Notes: generated by a model not told the origin, from the sequence alone. Shown: positions 26,366-35,010, numbered from the stretch's first letter. The stretch is 64,000 nucleotides of DNA from RGIG5612 sp963599255 (GCA_963599255.1 CAVBWS010000004.1:1-64000); one strand, 5' to 3'. A program made the numbers and translations.

Positions 26366-27217
26366 ATGAAAAGAAGAATGGTTAGTCTAATGTTGACAGC
26401 AGTAATGGGAATTGCTTCTATTGCAGGATGCAGCGTTGTATCAGCATCTGAAGATACAACAGAAGGCACTGCAGCAGAAGACACATATAAGGGAGCACTG
26501 GCCGGCACTACATTAAAAGTCGGATGTGATACAAGCTTCGTTCCATTCTGTTTCCCGGACGACAGCAATGTATATACAGGATTTGACATTGACCTGCTGG
26601 CAGCCCTCAGTGAATATCTTGGATTTGATTATGAGCTGCAGCCTATGGACTTTACAGCCCTCTTAATGTCAGTTCAGACTAACAAACTGGACATGGCCAT
26701 GGCAGGAATAACAATTACTGATGCTCGTGCAGAGGTTATGGATATCTCTACTCCTTACTATGATGCAGGTCTTCAGATATTTGTAAAAGAAGATAATGAT
26801 GAGATCACACAGATTTCCGACCTGGAAGGTAAGAAAGTTGCGTTAAAAGAAGGTACTGCCTCAGTTACTTACATCAGTGAAAATGTTAAAAACTGCACTG
26901 TAACAACATTCCCTAACATTGAAAGCGCATATCTCGAGGTTCAGCGTGGTGCTGCGGATGCGGTAGTTTATGACGCACCTAACATGAAATATTACCTGTC
27001 ACAGAATCCTGACAGCGGCTGCAAGGTTGTAGGCGATCTGGTTGACGGATGTCAGTACGGAATCATGCTTCAGAAGGGTTCTGATTATACAGAATATATT
27101 GATGCAGCACTTGCAGTATTCATGGAAGACGGAACATATGATGCGCTCTATGAGAAATGGTTCGGAACCTCATCTGATACAGCAGATGAGGCTGCAGCAG
27201 AAGCAGAAAGTAAGTAA
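26366..27217 (+). CDS. Amino acid ABC transporter substrate-binding lipoprotein
   Basis: A 283-residue solute-binding protein (family 3, PBP2 fold). Signal peptide with lipobox IAGC, so C22 is lipidated. Typical segments: LKVGCDTSFVPFCF, GFDIDLLAALSEYLG, MAGITITDARAEVMDIS and the second-lobe KVALKEGTASVTY. It binds a polar amino acid outside the membrane and delivers it to the permease. ATG at 26366 follows GGAGG; the longer frame is rejected. The C-terminus ends in an Ala/Glu-rich tail. Confidence 0.92.
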   Translation: MKRRMVSLMLTAVMGIASIAGCSVVSASEDTTEGTAAEDTYKGALAGTTLKVGCDTSFVPFCFPDDSNVYTGFDIDLLAALSEYLGFDYELQPMDFTALLMSVQTNKLDMAMAGITITDARAEVMDISTPYYDAGLQIFVKEDNDEITQISDLEGKKVALKEGTASVTYISENVKNCTVTTFPNIESAYLEVQRGAADAVVYDAPNMKYYLSQNPDSGCKVVGDLVDGCQYGIMLQKGSDYTEYIDAALAVFMEDGTYDALYEKWFGTSSDTADEAAAEAESK

Positions 27218-27248
27218 ATAGCACAAAATAAACAGCTAATTATTATTT

Positions 27249-27497
27249 GTGCCGTGAACCTCGGCGTGCATCCACTGTTCGAAATCGCCTACGCTGATGT
27301 GCTATAAAAGTCCTGGACGGCAGATACGAGTGAGCCGTGCTTGCACGAGCGAATTCGTATCTATCGGACAGGCTAACCTGCATGAGCAAGTAGAGCGATA
27401 GCTCGGATTGCGAATTCAGGTTGGATTGCAAGAGCACGAAGTGCGTAGCAATCAATTTTTATCAAAATCTTAAACAGTGGATGCGCCGTCCCGGCAC
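27249..27497 (-). repeat. Type I structured repeat, copy 4, interrupted
   Basis: The two halves (27249-27298 and about 27470-27497) together match the type I element in reverse orientation. The core stem is ATCCACTGTT/AACAGTGGAT, which differs from other copies on both sides and still pairs perfectly. The inner loop is split near its conserved ATCAGCG by the type II element. Confidence 0.75.
27310..27453 (+). repeat. Type II three-hairpin repeat, copy 2, nested in type I
   Basis: 144 nt: hairpin B with arms AGATACGA/TCGTATCT around GCCGTGCTTGCACGAG and closing CGGACAGG; second hairpin with arms AACCTG/CAGGTT enclosing ATGAGC/GCTC; hairpin A GATTGC/GCAATC (27424-27453). Compared with the 19.1 kb copy the arms differ in sequence but stay paired. 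Confidence 0.8.
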
Positions 27498-27555
27498 ATA
27501 TCAAATTAATATATCTACGTTGCTTAAGAGCAGCATCACAACAGGAGGCTTTATT

Positions 27556-28206
27556 ATGAATTTGCAATGGATTTACTCTATAAATGTAATTCCTACCCTG
27601 CTTGAGGGTTTGAAAACAACAATGCTCATAGCAATCTCGGGAATACTTATGGGATTCATCATAGGTCTTCTCGTTGGACTTATAAGATGCGGCAAACACA
27701 ATATTCTCTACCGCATTGCAGGACTGTACATAGGGATCATAAGAGGCACACCACTTATGGTTCAGGCGTTATATCTGTACTTTGCAATTCCTATGATGCT
27801 GCAGTTTGATATCTCGGCCCTTGCATCCGGTATTATCGCCATCGGACTTAACTCAGGTGCATATATATCTGAAATTGTCCGCGGCGCCATCCAATCTATT
27901 GACTTAGGCCAAAATGAAGCCGGTGTATGCCTGGGACTCAGCAAATTTCAGATTACCGTAAGCATCATACTCCCTCAGGCAATCAAGATCATGCTTCCGA
28001 GCTTATGCAACCAGTTCATTATCAGTGTTAAGGATACGTCAATCCTTACCGTTATAGGTGTAGCTGAAATGACTCATCAGGCAACACAGGCCGTGTCTTC
28101 TACCTTCAGAACGGTAGAAATCTACACATCTCTTGCCCTTATCTATCTTATATTAAACACTGCATTATCATTTGTTTTATCAAGGCTTGAAAGGAGAATG
28201 AAATAA
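27556..28206 (+). CDS. Amino acid ABC transporter permease
   Basis: A 216-residue permease of the His/Glu/Gln/Arg type. Five hydrophobic helices and the coupling motif EIVRGAIQSIDLGQNEAGVCLG (EAA loop) are visible, with GTPLMVQALYLYF in the middle. It pairs with the binding protein and ATPase to import a polar amino acid. ATG at 27556 follows AGGAGG at seven bases. Its stop overlaps the ATPase start (TAATG). Confidence 0.93.
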   Translation: MNLQWIYSINVIPTLLEGLKTTMLIAISGILMGFIIGLLVGLIRCGKHNILYRIAGLYIGIIRGTPLMVQALYLYFAIPMMLQFDISALASGIIAIGLNSGAYISEIVRGAIQSIDLGQNEAGVCLGLSKFQITVSIILPQAIKIMLPSLCNQFIISVKDTSILTVIGVAEMTHQATQAVSSTFRTVEIYTSLALIYLILNTALSFVLSRLERRMK

Positions 28207-28940
28207 TGAGTGAGACAATTTTATCTGTAAAAAACCTTTCAAAATCATTTGGTGAGCTTGAGGTACTGAAGGACATAAATGTGGATATTGCCGAGGGTGA
28301 GGTTATAAGTGTAATAGGGCCTTCCGGTTCCGGCAAAAGTACCTTCCTTCGCTGCATCAACCTGTTGGAAACTCCTAACAGCGGCACGATCACATATAAT
28401 GGGGATATTGTAAATGAACCTAAATATGATAAGCGCAAGCTCCATCAGGAAGTAGGCATGGTATTTCAACGTTTTAACCTCTTCCCTCACAAGACAGTTC
28501 TTGATAACATCATGCTGGCTCCGTTAAAATTGAAACGAGGATCTAAGGCTGAAATCAGGGAACATGCCCTGGAGCTGTTGGATAAAGTCGGCCTGAAAAG
28601 CAAAGCCGATGAGATGCCGGGTAACCTCTCCGGCGGACAGCAGCAGCGTGTTGCTATTGCCCGCGCCCTGGCCATGAATCCCCGAGTTCTCCTGTTCGAT
28701 GAGCCCACATCGGCTCTGGATCCAGAGTTGGTAGGCGAGGTTTTGAAGGTTATGCAGGATCTGGCAGAAGAAGGAATGACTATGGTGGTTGTAACCCACG
28801 AAATGGGATTTGCAAGAGAAGTATCAAACCATCTGATTTTTATGGAAGGCGGATATATCGTAGAAGAGGGCGACCCTAAGGAGATTTTCGCCAATCCGAA
28901 AAACGAAAGAACCCGCAAATTCTTGTCTAGTGTATTATAA
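28206..28940 (+). CDS. Amino acid ABC transporter ATP-binding protein
   Basis: A 244-residue ATPase of the GlnQ/HisP type. Walker A GPSGSGKST, Q-loop GMVFQRFNLFPHKT, signature LSGGQQQR, Walker B LLFDEPTSALD and the switch histidine in VVVTHEMGFA are all intact. The ATG overlaps the permease stop by one base. The GMVFQRFNLFPH segment is typical of polar amino acid importers. Confidence 0.96.
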   Translation: MSETILSVKNLSKSFGELEVLKDINVDIAEGEVISVIGPSGSGKSTFLRCINLLETPNSGTITYNGDIVNEPKYDKRKLHQEVGMVFQRFNLFPHKTVLDNIMLAPLKLKRGSKAEIREHALELLDKVGLKSKADEMPGNLSGGQQQRVAIARALAMNPRVLLFDEPTSALDPELVGEVLKVMQDLAEEGMTMVVVTHEMGFAREVSNHLIFMEGGYIVEEGDPKEIFANPKNERTRKFLSSVL

Positions 28941-28950
28941 TATCAAAAGA

Positions 28951-28981
28951 CTTCGCAGCATTTTTTACACATGCTGCGAAG
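28951..28981 (+). terminator. Hairpin between importer ATPase and amidase genes
   Basis: Perfect 11-bp stem CTTCGCAGCAT/ATGCTGCGAAG but no T-run after it, so it may stabilise the upstream mRNA or act as a weak terminator between the importer and the amidase gene. Confidence 0.5.
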
Positions 28982-29018
28982 CAATTCAGAATAGTGAACA
29001 TTCAGGGAGAAATCAATA

Positions 29019-29804
29019 ATGAAAGCAGGATTAATTCAGATCCATTCAATTCCTACAGAAGTTAGGAAAAATGTAGAACATGGTATAGAAATGTACAAAA
29101 ATGCAGTCGTACAAGGTGCTGATCTCATCGTATTTCCAGAATTATGGACTTGCGGTTATTATCTGGAAACATTTGATTTCACTGCAGCACAGAAGGAAAA
29201 TGAGTGGATATTAGAAGAATTCAAGGCGCTCGCCAGGGACACTCACACGGTAACTGTGCTCCCTCTGCCGCAGAAGAAGGACGATGATCTTTACATAGGA
29301 TTATATGTGATTGAAAGTGACGGTCAGATTGTTAAGGAATATCAAAAATCATTTCTCTGGGGTCGTGAACAAAACTATTTTGTTCACGGACAGCGTTCTT
29401 ATGAACCAATTCAAACTTCTGTAGGCAAGTTAGGTCTATTAATCTGCTATGATATTGAATTTCCTGAACCTAGCCGTGTACTTGCGCTTAAGGGTGCTGA
29501 TATTATCATTGTCCCTTCCGTCTGGAGCATCCCGGCGATGAACCGCTGGCATATACAGCTTCCCGCCAGAGCTCTTGATAATACGGTATTCGTCATGGGA
29601 ATTAATAACATACAGGAAGGTGCAGGAGGCTGCTCTAAGGTGGTATCCCCTATGGGTGATGTTCTGGCACAGGCTTCTGATACACAGGAAGAAGTTCTTA
29701 TCTGCGATATCGACCTGGAAGAAATTAATCGTGTTCGCGAGAAGATCCCATATCTCAGAGAATATGATATGTGCCTCGCTCCTAGTTTCAGCAGTTTAAA
29801 TTAA
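29019..29804 (+). CDS. Carbon-nitrogen hydrolase (nitrilase superfamily amidase)
   Basis: A 261-residue nitrilase-superfamily enzyme with the complete catalytic triad: E41 (IVFPELWTCGY), K110 (YQKSFLWGREQ) and C143 (LLICYDIEFPEP). Members cleave amides such as omega-amides of alpha-keto acids or N-carbamoyl compounds. Placed 78 bases after an amino acid importer and near an aminotransferase, it could release ammonia from an imported amide or from its transamination product; this is inferred. ATG follows AGGGAG. Confidence 0.9.
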   Translation: MKAGLIQIHSIPTEVRKNVEHGIEMYKNAVVQGADLIVFPELWTCGYYLETFDFTAAQKENEWILEEFKALARDTHTVTVLPLPQKKDDDLYIGLYVIESDGQIVKEYQKSFLWGREQNYFVHGQRSYEPIQTSVGKLGLLICYDIEFPEPSRVLALKGADIIIVPSVWSIPAMNRWHIQLPARALDNTVFVMGINNIQEGAGGCSKVVSPMGDVLAQASDTQEEVLICDIDLEEINRVREKIPYLREYDMCLAPSFSSLN

Positions 29805-29911
29805 CTGCATTATGCACTTGACTCTTCCCCAATAGTGCAGGCGAAAAATCCCCAGCATACCCCTTGTATGCGTTCAATAAAAATTATACAATTAACCTCT
29901 TTGCATTATAA

Positions 29912-29943
29912 AGCTCCGTGAGAAGATCTTCTTTCACGGAGCT
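29912..29943. terminator. Bidirectional terminator between amidase and S41 peptidase
   Basis: AGCTCCGTGA/TCACGGAGCT enclosing GAAGATCTTC. It lies between convergent genes. T-rich sequence on both sides (TTATAATTAT one way, TTTATAAT the other) suits both directions. Confidence 0.7.
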
Positions 29944-30002
29944 TATAATTATCTTAATATTTCTTAAGTTGGCTTGCATGCAGGAACGTGCTGCAATTTT
30001 TA

Positions 30003-31439
30003 TTAGTCCTCAGCCTCTGATGCACTCTCGACCACTTCTGATGTTTCAGTTTCTGTATCTGTCTCAACAGATTCTGTCTCGGTTTCACCAGCTTCTGCAT
30101 CGGTCATAACGGATTCAGTTTCGGTTTCATCATCCGTCTCCGGCATATTCTGAGTAAAATCATAGGTGCTTCCCAGAAGTTCCGCTGCCTTTTGCAGCTG
30201 TGTATCCTCATACTCGTATATTACACCATCATCATATGCCTCATCAGTGATCTCAACCTCATAATCCGGAGTAATTCCCACATCCTGAATACATTCGCCT
30301 GCCGGACCATAGTACTTCTCTGTTGTGAATTTAAGACCCGAACCGTCAGGAAGCTGGTAGATGCTCTGAACTATACCCTTGCCATAGGTGGTTGTTCCCA
30401 CGATTTCAGCCATGCCGTAATCATGAAGTGCCATCGTGAATAACTCCGCCGCTGAAGCGGTATTTTCATTTACAAGTAGCACTATAGGTATATCCAGGCA
30501 CTCGGCATCTGAGCTCTCAGTGGAGGTTATGCCTTGTTTATTTTCCGTTGAAACAATCGGCCCCTCCGGAACTATTCTGTCAATCATCGAAACTACAGAG
30601 TCATAATCTCCGCCCGGATTGTTTCGAAGATCCATAATAACTGATGTCATTCCCTGTTCCAGCAGAGAATCAATGGCATCCTTGAATTGCTGCACGCTGG
30701 CGGCATTAAATGAGGTGATCTGGATATATCCCACCGTATCATCCATCATGGTGCTGTATACACTCTCAGTTTCAATGGCACGGCGCTCAACTGTCATAGA
30801 GATCTCTTCGCCGTCTCTTTCAACAACAATATCTACTGTTGTTCCTTCCTCTCCGGTTACTATGGCAACCAGTTCATCCATCGACTCAAAATCCCTCTGG
30901 CCGTCAGCCTCCACGATCAGATCCTTAACGCGAATTCCTGCCTCCTGCGCCGGTGAGCCGTCGAAGACTTCATAGACTTCGATATATCCGTCATCATTTT
31001 GCACAATCCGTACACCTATACCGGCATATGTGCCATTAACCGATGATATCTGCTCTTGGAATTCCTCAGGGGTGTAATATGTGGCATACTTATCACCGAT
31101 ATTGGCCATGAGACCTTTAGCCAGCGCCGTCTCTATAGTTTCGTCATCCAGATCATTCAGATAATATGCCTTCAGGTAGCTGAGGATGAATTCAATTTTG
31201 GTTTCATAATCCATCTCTGTCGCTGTCGTCGCCTGACTTCTGGTGGTTGTAAAGGCAAATACTGCTGCTATGGCAGCTGCTCCTATGATTATGCCAATGA
31301 AAAGCCCCATCCAGCCATTGATGGAGCGATTTCTTCCTGATAAGTTGTGACGAGCAGGCTCTTGCTCATCACCATACTCGTCATCATAAACTTCATATTT
31401 TTCTATTTCGTATTCTTCGTCAAAATCCTTTTTTCTCAT
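30003..31439 (-). CDS. S41 family C-terminal processing peptidase
   Basis: A 478-residue CtpA/CtpB-type serine protease. One N-terminal membrane segment (residues 42-64) anchors it outside. A PDZ domain covers about 130-215. Catalytic S329 (NENTASAAE) and K354 (TTYGKG) are in place. After residue 430 a tail of Glu/Thr/Asp/Ser-rich repeats (ETETES, DTETETSE) has no known fold and may act as a flexible wall-spanning tail. It follows ftsE-ftsX, a common arrangement in Clostridia. Confidence 0.92.
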   Translation of the reverse strand: MRKKDFDEEYEIEKYEVYDDEYGDEQEPARHNLSGRNRSINGWMGLFIGIIIGAAAIAAVFAFTTTRSQATTATEMDYETKIEFILSYLKAYYLNDLDDETIETALAKGLMANIGDKYATYYTPEEFQEQISSVNGTYAGIGVRIVQNDDGYIEVYEVFDGSPAQEAGIRVKDLIVEADGQRDFESMDELVAIVTGEEGTTVDIVVERDGEEISMTVERRAIETESVYSTMMDDTVGYIQITSFNAASVQQFKDAIDSLLEQGMTSVIMDLRNNPGGDYDSVVSMIDRIVPEGPIVSTENKQGITSTESSDAECLDIPIVLLVNENTASAAELFTMALHDYGMAEIVGTTTYGKGIVQSIYQLPDGSGLKFTTEKYYGPAGECIQDVGITPDYEVEITDEAYDDGVIYEYEDTQLQKAAELLGSTYDFTQNMPETDDETETESVMTDAEAGETETESVETDTETETSEVVESASEAED

Positions 31440-31522
31440 TTTTGTTCCTTTTTACAAGAAAGATCCCTGCCCGCGCATCCTCGTTAACAGCCACGGCTCT
31501 GGTCAACGCAGTCTGTATTACA

Positions 31523-32434
31523 TCATACCTTAATATGCTTGCCTGTAGCAATTGAGCTTCCTACAATACCAATTCCTGCGCCGATAACGAGGGCTATAGG
31601 TGCTACTACCCTGAAGATATCCCATACCGTCAGGAATGTGAACATGCTGCTTAATGTCTGCAGCTGTGTCATAACATATATAATAGCACTGTTATATACC
31701 AGATAAATTATTATAAGAGGAATGATCGCTCCGATCAGTCCAATTATGATTCCTTCAAATATGAAAGGCGACTTAACGAAGAAGTCTGTCGCGCCTACGT
31801 ATTTCATGATCTGTATTTCTTCCTTACGCATGTTAATACCCATTACGATGGTATTCATAATAAGGAAGATGGAAACTGCCAGCAGTATTACAATGAGAAC
31901 GATAGAAACAATACCCACCACACGTCCTATATCTGATAATGCATTTGCGGTAACCTCAGATCTGTTAACCTTACGCACACCGTCTGTAGCTTCAAGTCTG
32001 TCAACGACCTCATCCTGTTGATTAATATCCTCAAGATATATCTCGTATGATGCAGAATTGGTCAGCGGATTAGCTCCTTCGAATCCATCCGCCAGTTCAG
32101 GATTGTCTCTGAAGTAGTCCTGTTTGAAATTCTCCCATGCCTGATCAGCAGATGTAAAGGTGGTATTAATTACCTCAGGCCAGTCCCTGAAAGTCTTGCC
32201 GATTTCAACTATCTGTTCTTCCGTCAGGTCTTCATCAAAGAAAACCGTAATACATACCGACTGCTCTGCTTCGCTAATCACATGATTCATATTGAAAACA
32301 ACCGACAGGAATATGCCAACCAGGAAAATACATGCCGCAACAGTAACTATTGACGCGATAGCATAACCCTTATTGCGGGTAAAGCTCTTAATACCCTGTC
32401 CCAGACAATAAAAGAAAGGATTAGATTTCTTCAT
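31523..32434 (-). CDS. ftsX: Cell division protein FtsX
   Basis: A 303-residue membrane partner of FtsE. One helix near residues 20-45, a large extracellular loop to about 165, then three helices in the FtsX pattern, with NMRKEEIQIMKYVGATDFFVKSPF as the conserved cytoplasmic segment. FtsEX uses ATP hydrolysis to switch on peptidoglycan hydrolases at the division site. The start overlaps ftsE by 14 bases. The downstream S41 protease may act on related wall enzymes. Confidence 0.95.
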   Translation of the reverse strand: MKKSNPFFYCLGQGIKSFTRNKGYAIASIVTVAACIFLVGIFLSVVFNMNHVISEAEQSVCITVFFDEDLTEEQIVEIGKTFRDWPEVINTTFTSADQAWENFKQDYFRDNPELADGFEGANPLTNSASYEIYLEDINQQDEVVDRLEATDGVRKVNRSEVTANALSDIGRVVGIVSIVLIVILLAVSIFLIMNTIVMGINMRKEEIQIMKYVGATDFFVKSPFIFEGIIIGLIGAIIPLIIIYLVYNSAIIYVMTQLQTLSSMFTFLTVWDIFRVVAPIALVIGAGIGIVGSSIATGKHIKV

Positions 32435-33113
32435 TTATGTATCCTCCCTCTTGAATGTCATTAACAACTACGCCATGTTTAAGATGTATTACTCGTTTAT
32501 TCATCTGATGTACAATATCCTGATTGTGGGTTACAACAACTACCGTTGTTCCACGAGCATTGATCTTCTCAAGGATTTCCATTATCGCCATGCTGTTGCC
32601 TGTATCAAGATTACCTGTAGGCTCATCAGCCAACAAAATACTTGGCCTGTTAACAAGTGCTCTCGCAAGAGCAACTCTCTGCTGCTCTCCTCCTGATAAT
32701 TGACTAGGGAAATGACGATATTTTTCTGATATTCCGGTGATCGTAAGAACATCAGCTACGTTTCGTTTAATCTGTCTTGGTGCTACAGAGATCGCTCTCT
32801 GTGCAAATGCGATATTATCATAAATATTTCTGTCCTTCAGAAGTCTGAAATCCTGAAATACCATTCCAATCTGTCTTCTTAATGCCGGAATTTTATGTCT
32901 TCTAAGCCTTGAAACAGGCATATTATTAATATAAATCTCTCCTTCTGTAGGCCGAAGCTCCCTTATCATGAGCTTAAACAGGGTGCTCTTGCCAGCTCCC
33001 GAATCACCTACTATAAAGACGAATTCTCCGTCCTCGATGGTCAGACTTACATGATCCAATGCGTGAGTATTGCTGTCACTATAGATCATTGATACATCGT
33101 CTATGACTATCAT
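32421..33113 (-). CDS. ftsE: Cell division ATP-binding protein FtsE
   Basis: A 230-residue ABC ATPase. The start MIVIDDVSMIYSDSNTHALD, Walker A GDSGAGKST, MVFQDFRLLKDRNIYDN, signature LSGGEQQR and Walker B LLADEPTGNLD identify FtsE. It partners FtsX. It is 14 bases downstream of the CdaR-like regulator gene, so the three may be cotranscribed. Confidence 0.96.
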   Translation of the reverse strand: MIVIDDVSMIYSDSNTHALDHVSLTIEDGEFVFIVGDSGAGKSTLFKLMIRELRPTEGEIYINNMPVSRLRRHKIPALRRQIGMVFQDFRLLKDRNIYDNIAFAQRAISVAPRQIKRNVADVLTITGISEKYRHFPSQLSGGEQQRVALARALVNRPSILLADEPTGNLDTGNSMAIMEILEKINARGTTVVVVTHNQDIVHQMNKRVIHLKHGVVVNDIQEGGYINEEI

Positions 33114-33127
33114 GCTATCCTCCTAGA

Positions 33128-34219
33128 TTATTTTTTTTCGAGGCCTTCTATACTGCTCATGTACTTAGATACCATTAAGGCAATCTTGAATGTAACTGCG
33201 TCATCGAACACTCTCAGATCCAGCCCTGTTGTTTTCTGTATCTTATCGAGACGATACACCAGAGTATTTCTGTGTATATACAGCTGTCTTGAAGTCTCTG
33301 AAACATTTAACGAATTCTCGAAGAATTTGTTGATGGTTGTAAGTGTCTCCTCATCAAAATCATTGATTGAAAGATCGCCTAATATTTCCTTAAGATACAT
33401 GTTGCATAACGGGATCGGAAGCTGATATATGAGCCGTCCTATTCCCAGATTAGCATAAGAATTGATATGGCTGTCCTCGGCAAATATCCTGCTGACCTCC
33501 ATTGCCATATGGGCCTCGCGGTATGATTTGGATACGTCCTTGAGATCCTTGATAACCGTACCGTATGAAATATATGCATCTTCCTTAATATCAGACTTAA
33601 GTACAGTAAATATATTTCTTGCAACAGCATCCAGCGTCTCAGGTGTGTCCTTGTCGGTCACGCCCTTTACGACCACTATAGAGTTCTTTGTCAGAGGAGT
33701 ACAGAATACATCCTTATCGCCTACAAATATATTGCGAATTATATCTACAGCGTCATCCTGATTTCTCTTCTGAAGCTGAATCAGATATACAATCCTCTGC
33801 TGCTCCAGCTCAATATGAAGTCTCTTAGCTCTGTCGAAGATATCTAAAAGCATGAGATTATCCAGCAGCAGGGATTTGAAGAAATTATCCTTATCAAACT
33901 TCTCCTTATAAGCTGAAACAATAGTCTCTATCTGATATCTGGCCATAACGCCTACCAGCACATCAGTTTCAGAGATTCCCTCAACCACCAGGACGTAAAC
34001 GTCCTGACCATCGTCTCTTATCTTAAAATAGGAATACTCCTTGTCACTGCTCTTCTCTGCAGATGTAACCGCAAATGCTGCCACCCTGTCAGTATCAACA
34101 GCAAACGTATCCTCCGTTCTGGCTGCATACCTTCCGTCCAGATCCAAAATAGCCATATCCTTGCCAGTAATGTCTTTAATGTCATCTAATGCTTTTTGTA
34201 ACAATTGACTAGAAATCAT
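33128..34219 (-). CDS. CdaR/PucR-type helix-turn-helix regulator
   Basis: A 363-residue regulator. The C-terminal HTH (SETSRQLYIHRNTLVYRLDKIQ, about 310-345) is the PucR/CdaR type. The first 130 residues look like a sugar-diacid-type sensor domain (ISSQLLQKALDDIKDITGKDMAILD). The middle is GGDEF-like in predicted arrangement but has no GGDEF motif. Effector unknown. A TTGATA-17-TACTAA pair at roughly 34330-34358 on the minus strand could be its promoter; weak. Confidence 0.85.
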   Translation of the reverse strand: MISSQLLQKALDDIKDITGKDMAILDLDGRYAARTEDTFAVDTDRVAAFAVTSAEKSSDKEYSYFKIRDDGQDVYVLVVEGISETDVLVGVMARYQIETIVSAYKEKFDKDNFFKSLLLDNLMLLDIFDRAKRLHIELEQQRIVYLIQLQKRNQDDAVDIIRNIFVGDKDVFCTPLTKNSIVVVKGVTDKDTPETLDAVARNIFTVLKSDIKEDAYISYGTVIKDLKDVSKSYREAHMAMEVSRIFAEDSHINSYANLGIGRLIYQLPIPLCNMYLKEILGDLSINDFDEETLTTINKFFENSLNVSETSRQLYIHRNTLVYRLDKIQKTTGLDLRVFDDAVTFKIALMVSKYMSSIEGLEKK

Positions 34220-34385
34220 TTTTTCAACCTCAGAATTATAAGTGTGCTACGTGTAACATTTCCTTAATATTTCTGTATTCTACCCTATAATTAGTAAAAT
34301 TGAAAGTACTAATTTAGTATTTTTTGTTAACTTTTTTATCAAAAATGTTATTATTTTGTTTAAATTAACAATTGTGCGTTTTTTC

Positions 34386-34414
34386 TTGACAACATTGATC
34401 TTTAGTAATATAAT
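34386..34414 (+). promoter_or_regulatory. Consensus promoter of tRNA-Gln
   Basis: -35 TTGACA (34386-34391), 17-base spacer, -10 TATAAT (34409-34414): perfect consensus, 12 bases before the mature tRNA 5' end. A GTCGCG-like GC discriminator follows the -10, which fits growth-rate control of stable RNA. Confidence 0.9.
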
Positions 34415-34426
34415 GAGTCGCGTTGA

Positions 34427-34498
34427 AGGGATATCGCCAAATGGTAAGGCAACGGACTCTGACTCCGTCAGTTCCAGGTTCGAATCCTGGTATCCCTG
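34427..34498 (+). tRNA. tRNA-Gln (anticodon CUG)
   Basis: A 72-nt cloverleaf. Acceptor AGGGATA/TATCCCT, D stem GCC/GGC, anticodon stem ACGGA/TCCGT with loop CTCTGAC (anticodon CTG, 34459-34461), T stem CCAGG/CCTGG with loop TTCGAAT, discriminator G. The CCA end is not encoded. It is a single tRNA, not part of a cluster. Confidence 0.95.
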
Positions 34499-34502
34499 TC
34501 AG

Positions 34503-34534
34503 ACGACCTCTTGAGACATCGAGAGGTCGTTTTA
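34503..34534 (+). terminator. Terminator after tRNA-Gln
   Basis: ACGACCTCT/AGAGGTCGT, 9-bp perfect stem, then TTTTAT, five bases past the tRNA. Confidence 0.88.
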
Positions 34535-34579
34535 TATGTTTAGTTTCATGAAGTTTTCATTATAGTTATTATAATTTGC

Positions 34580-34623
34580 AACAAACGCTTGCCCGTGTAT
34601 ATGCCAGGCAGGCGTTTGTTATT
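34580..34623 (+). terminator. Second terminator-like hairpin downstream of tRNA
   Basis: AACAAACGC/GCGTTTGTT with inner GCC/GGC pairing, followed by ATTATAT. It may be a back-up terminator, or end a short RNA starting after the tRNA terminator. Confidence 0.55.
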
Positions 34624-34693
34624 ATATCTGAAAATGTGGTAATGGCTGCAAATACAGTGGCACTTTTTTATATAGTAAGTGCTTTCTTCTTGC

Positions 34694-34828
34694 AACTGAC
34701 ATTAAATTATATACTTTTTCAATTAAACTGACATGTTCATTTCATCCTAACTGACATCTGATTTTAATAATAATCCAAAACTGACATCTTAAAATAATTA
34801 CAAAGTGAGTCTTTAAAGATTGTCAGTT
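34694..34828. repeat. Cluster of AACTGACAT motifs
   Basis: AACTGACAT occurs four times in the same direction at 34694, 34726, 34749 and 34779, and AACTGACA once inverted at 34821-34828, all in 135 bases without a gene. The pattern resembles the multiple terminal repeats at ends of IS21-type insertion sequences, so it may be a remnant end; this is inferred. No transposase is present. Confidence 0.5.
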
Positions 34829-34980
34829 ATCTTGTATCATTATCCAGGTCAGAGCAGTTGAATTCCTTGCAACCGATCAGCTGATAAGGCAGATCATTTC
34901 ACAACTGCTGTGAGGTTTTATACGATGGATAAAATACAGTTTCTAAATAACAAATTCACCTAATCCTTCTTTAAATCAGC

Positions 34981-35010
34981 AAGAGGCCATATCAAATGAT
35001 ATGGCCTCTT
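34981..35010 (-). terminator. Terminator after small membrane protein gene
   Basis: Perfect 14-bp inverted repeat AAGAGGCCATATCA/TGATATGGCCTCTT around AA, 24 bases past the stop of the gene at 35034. The T-run is short, so it may serve as an mRNA 3' hairpin. Confidence 0.65.

Larger units (their letters stand above)
27218..27555. other. Gap inside importer operon filled with repeats
   Basis: 338 bases separate the binding protein from its permease, unusual for such operons. Almost all of it (27249-27497) is a type I repeat interrupted by a type II repeat. AGGAGG at 27543-27548 starts the permease. The frame that seems to extend the permease by 45 residues reads through this repeat and is not coding. 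Confidence 0.7.

Noticed and set aside
27421..27555. N-terminal extension of the importer permease
   Set aside because: The added 45 residues are encoded by repeats; AGGAGG stands directly before the ATG at 27556.
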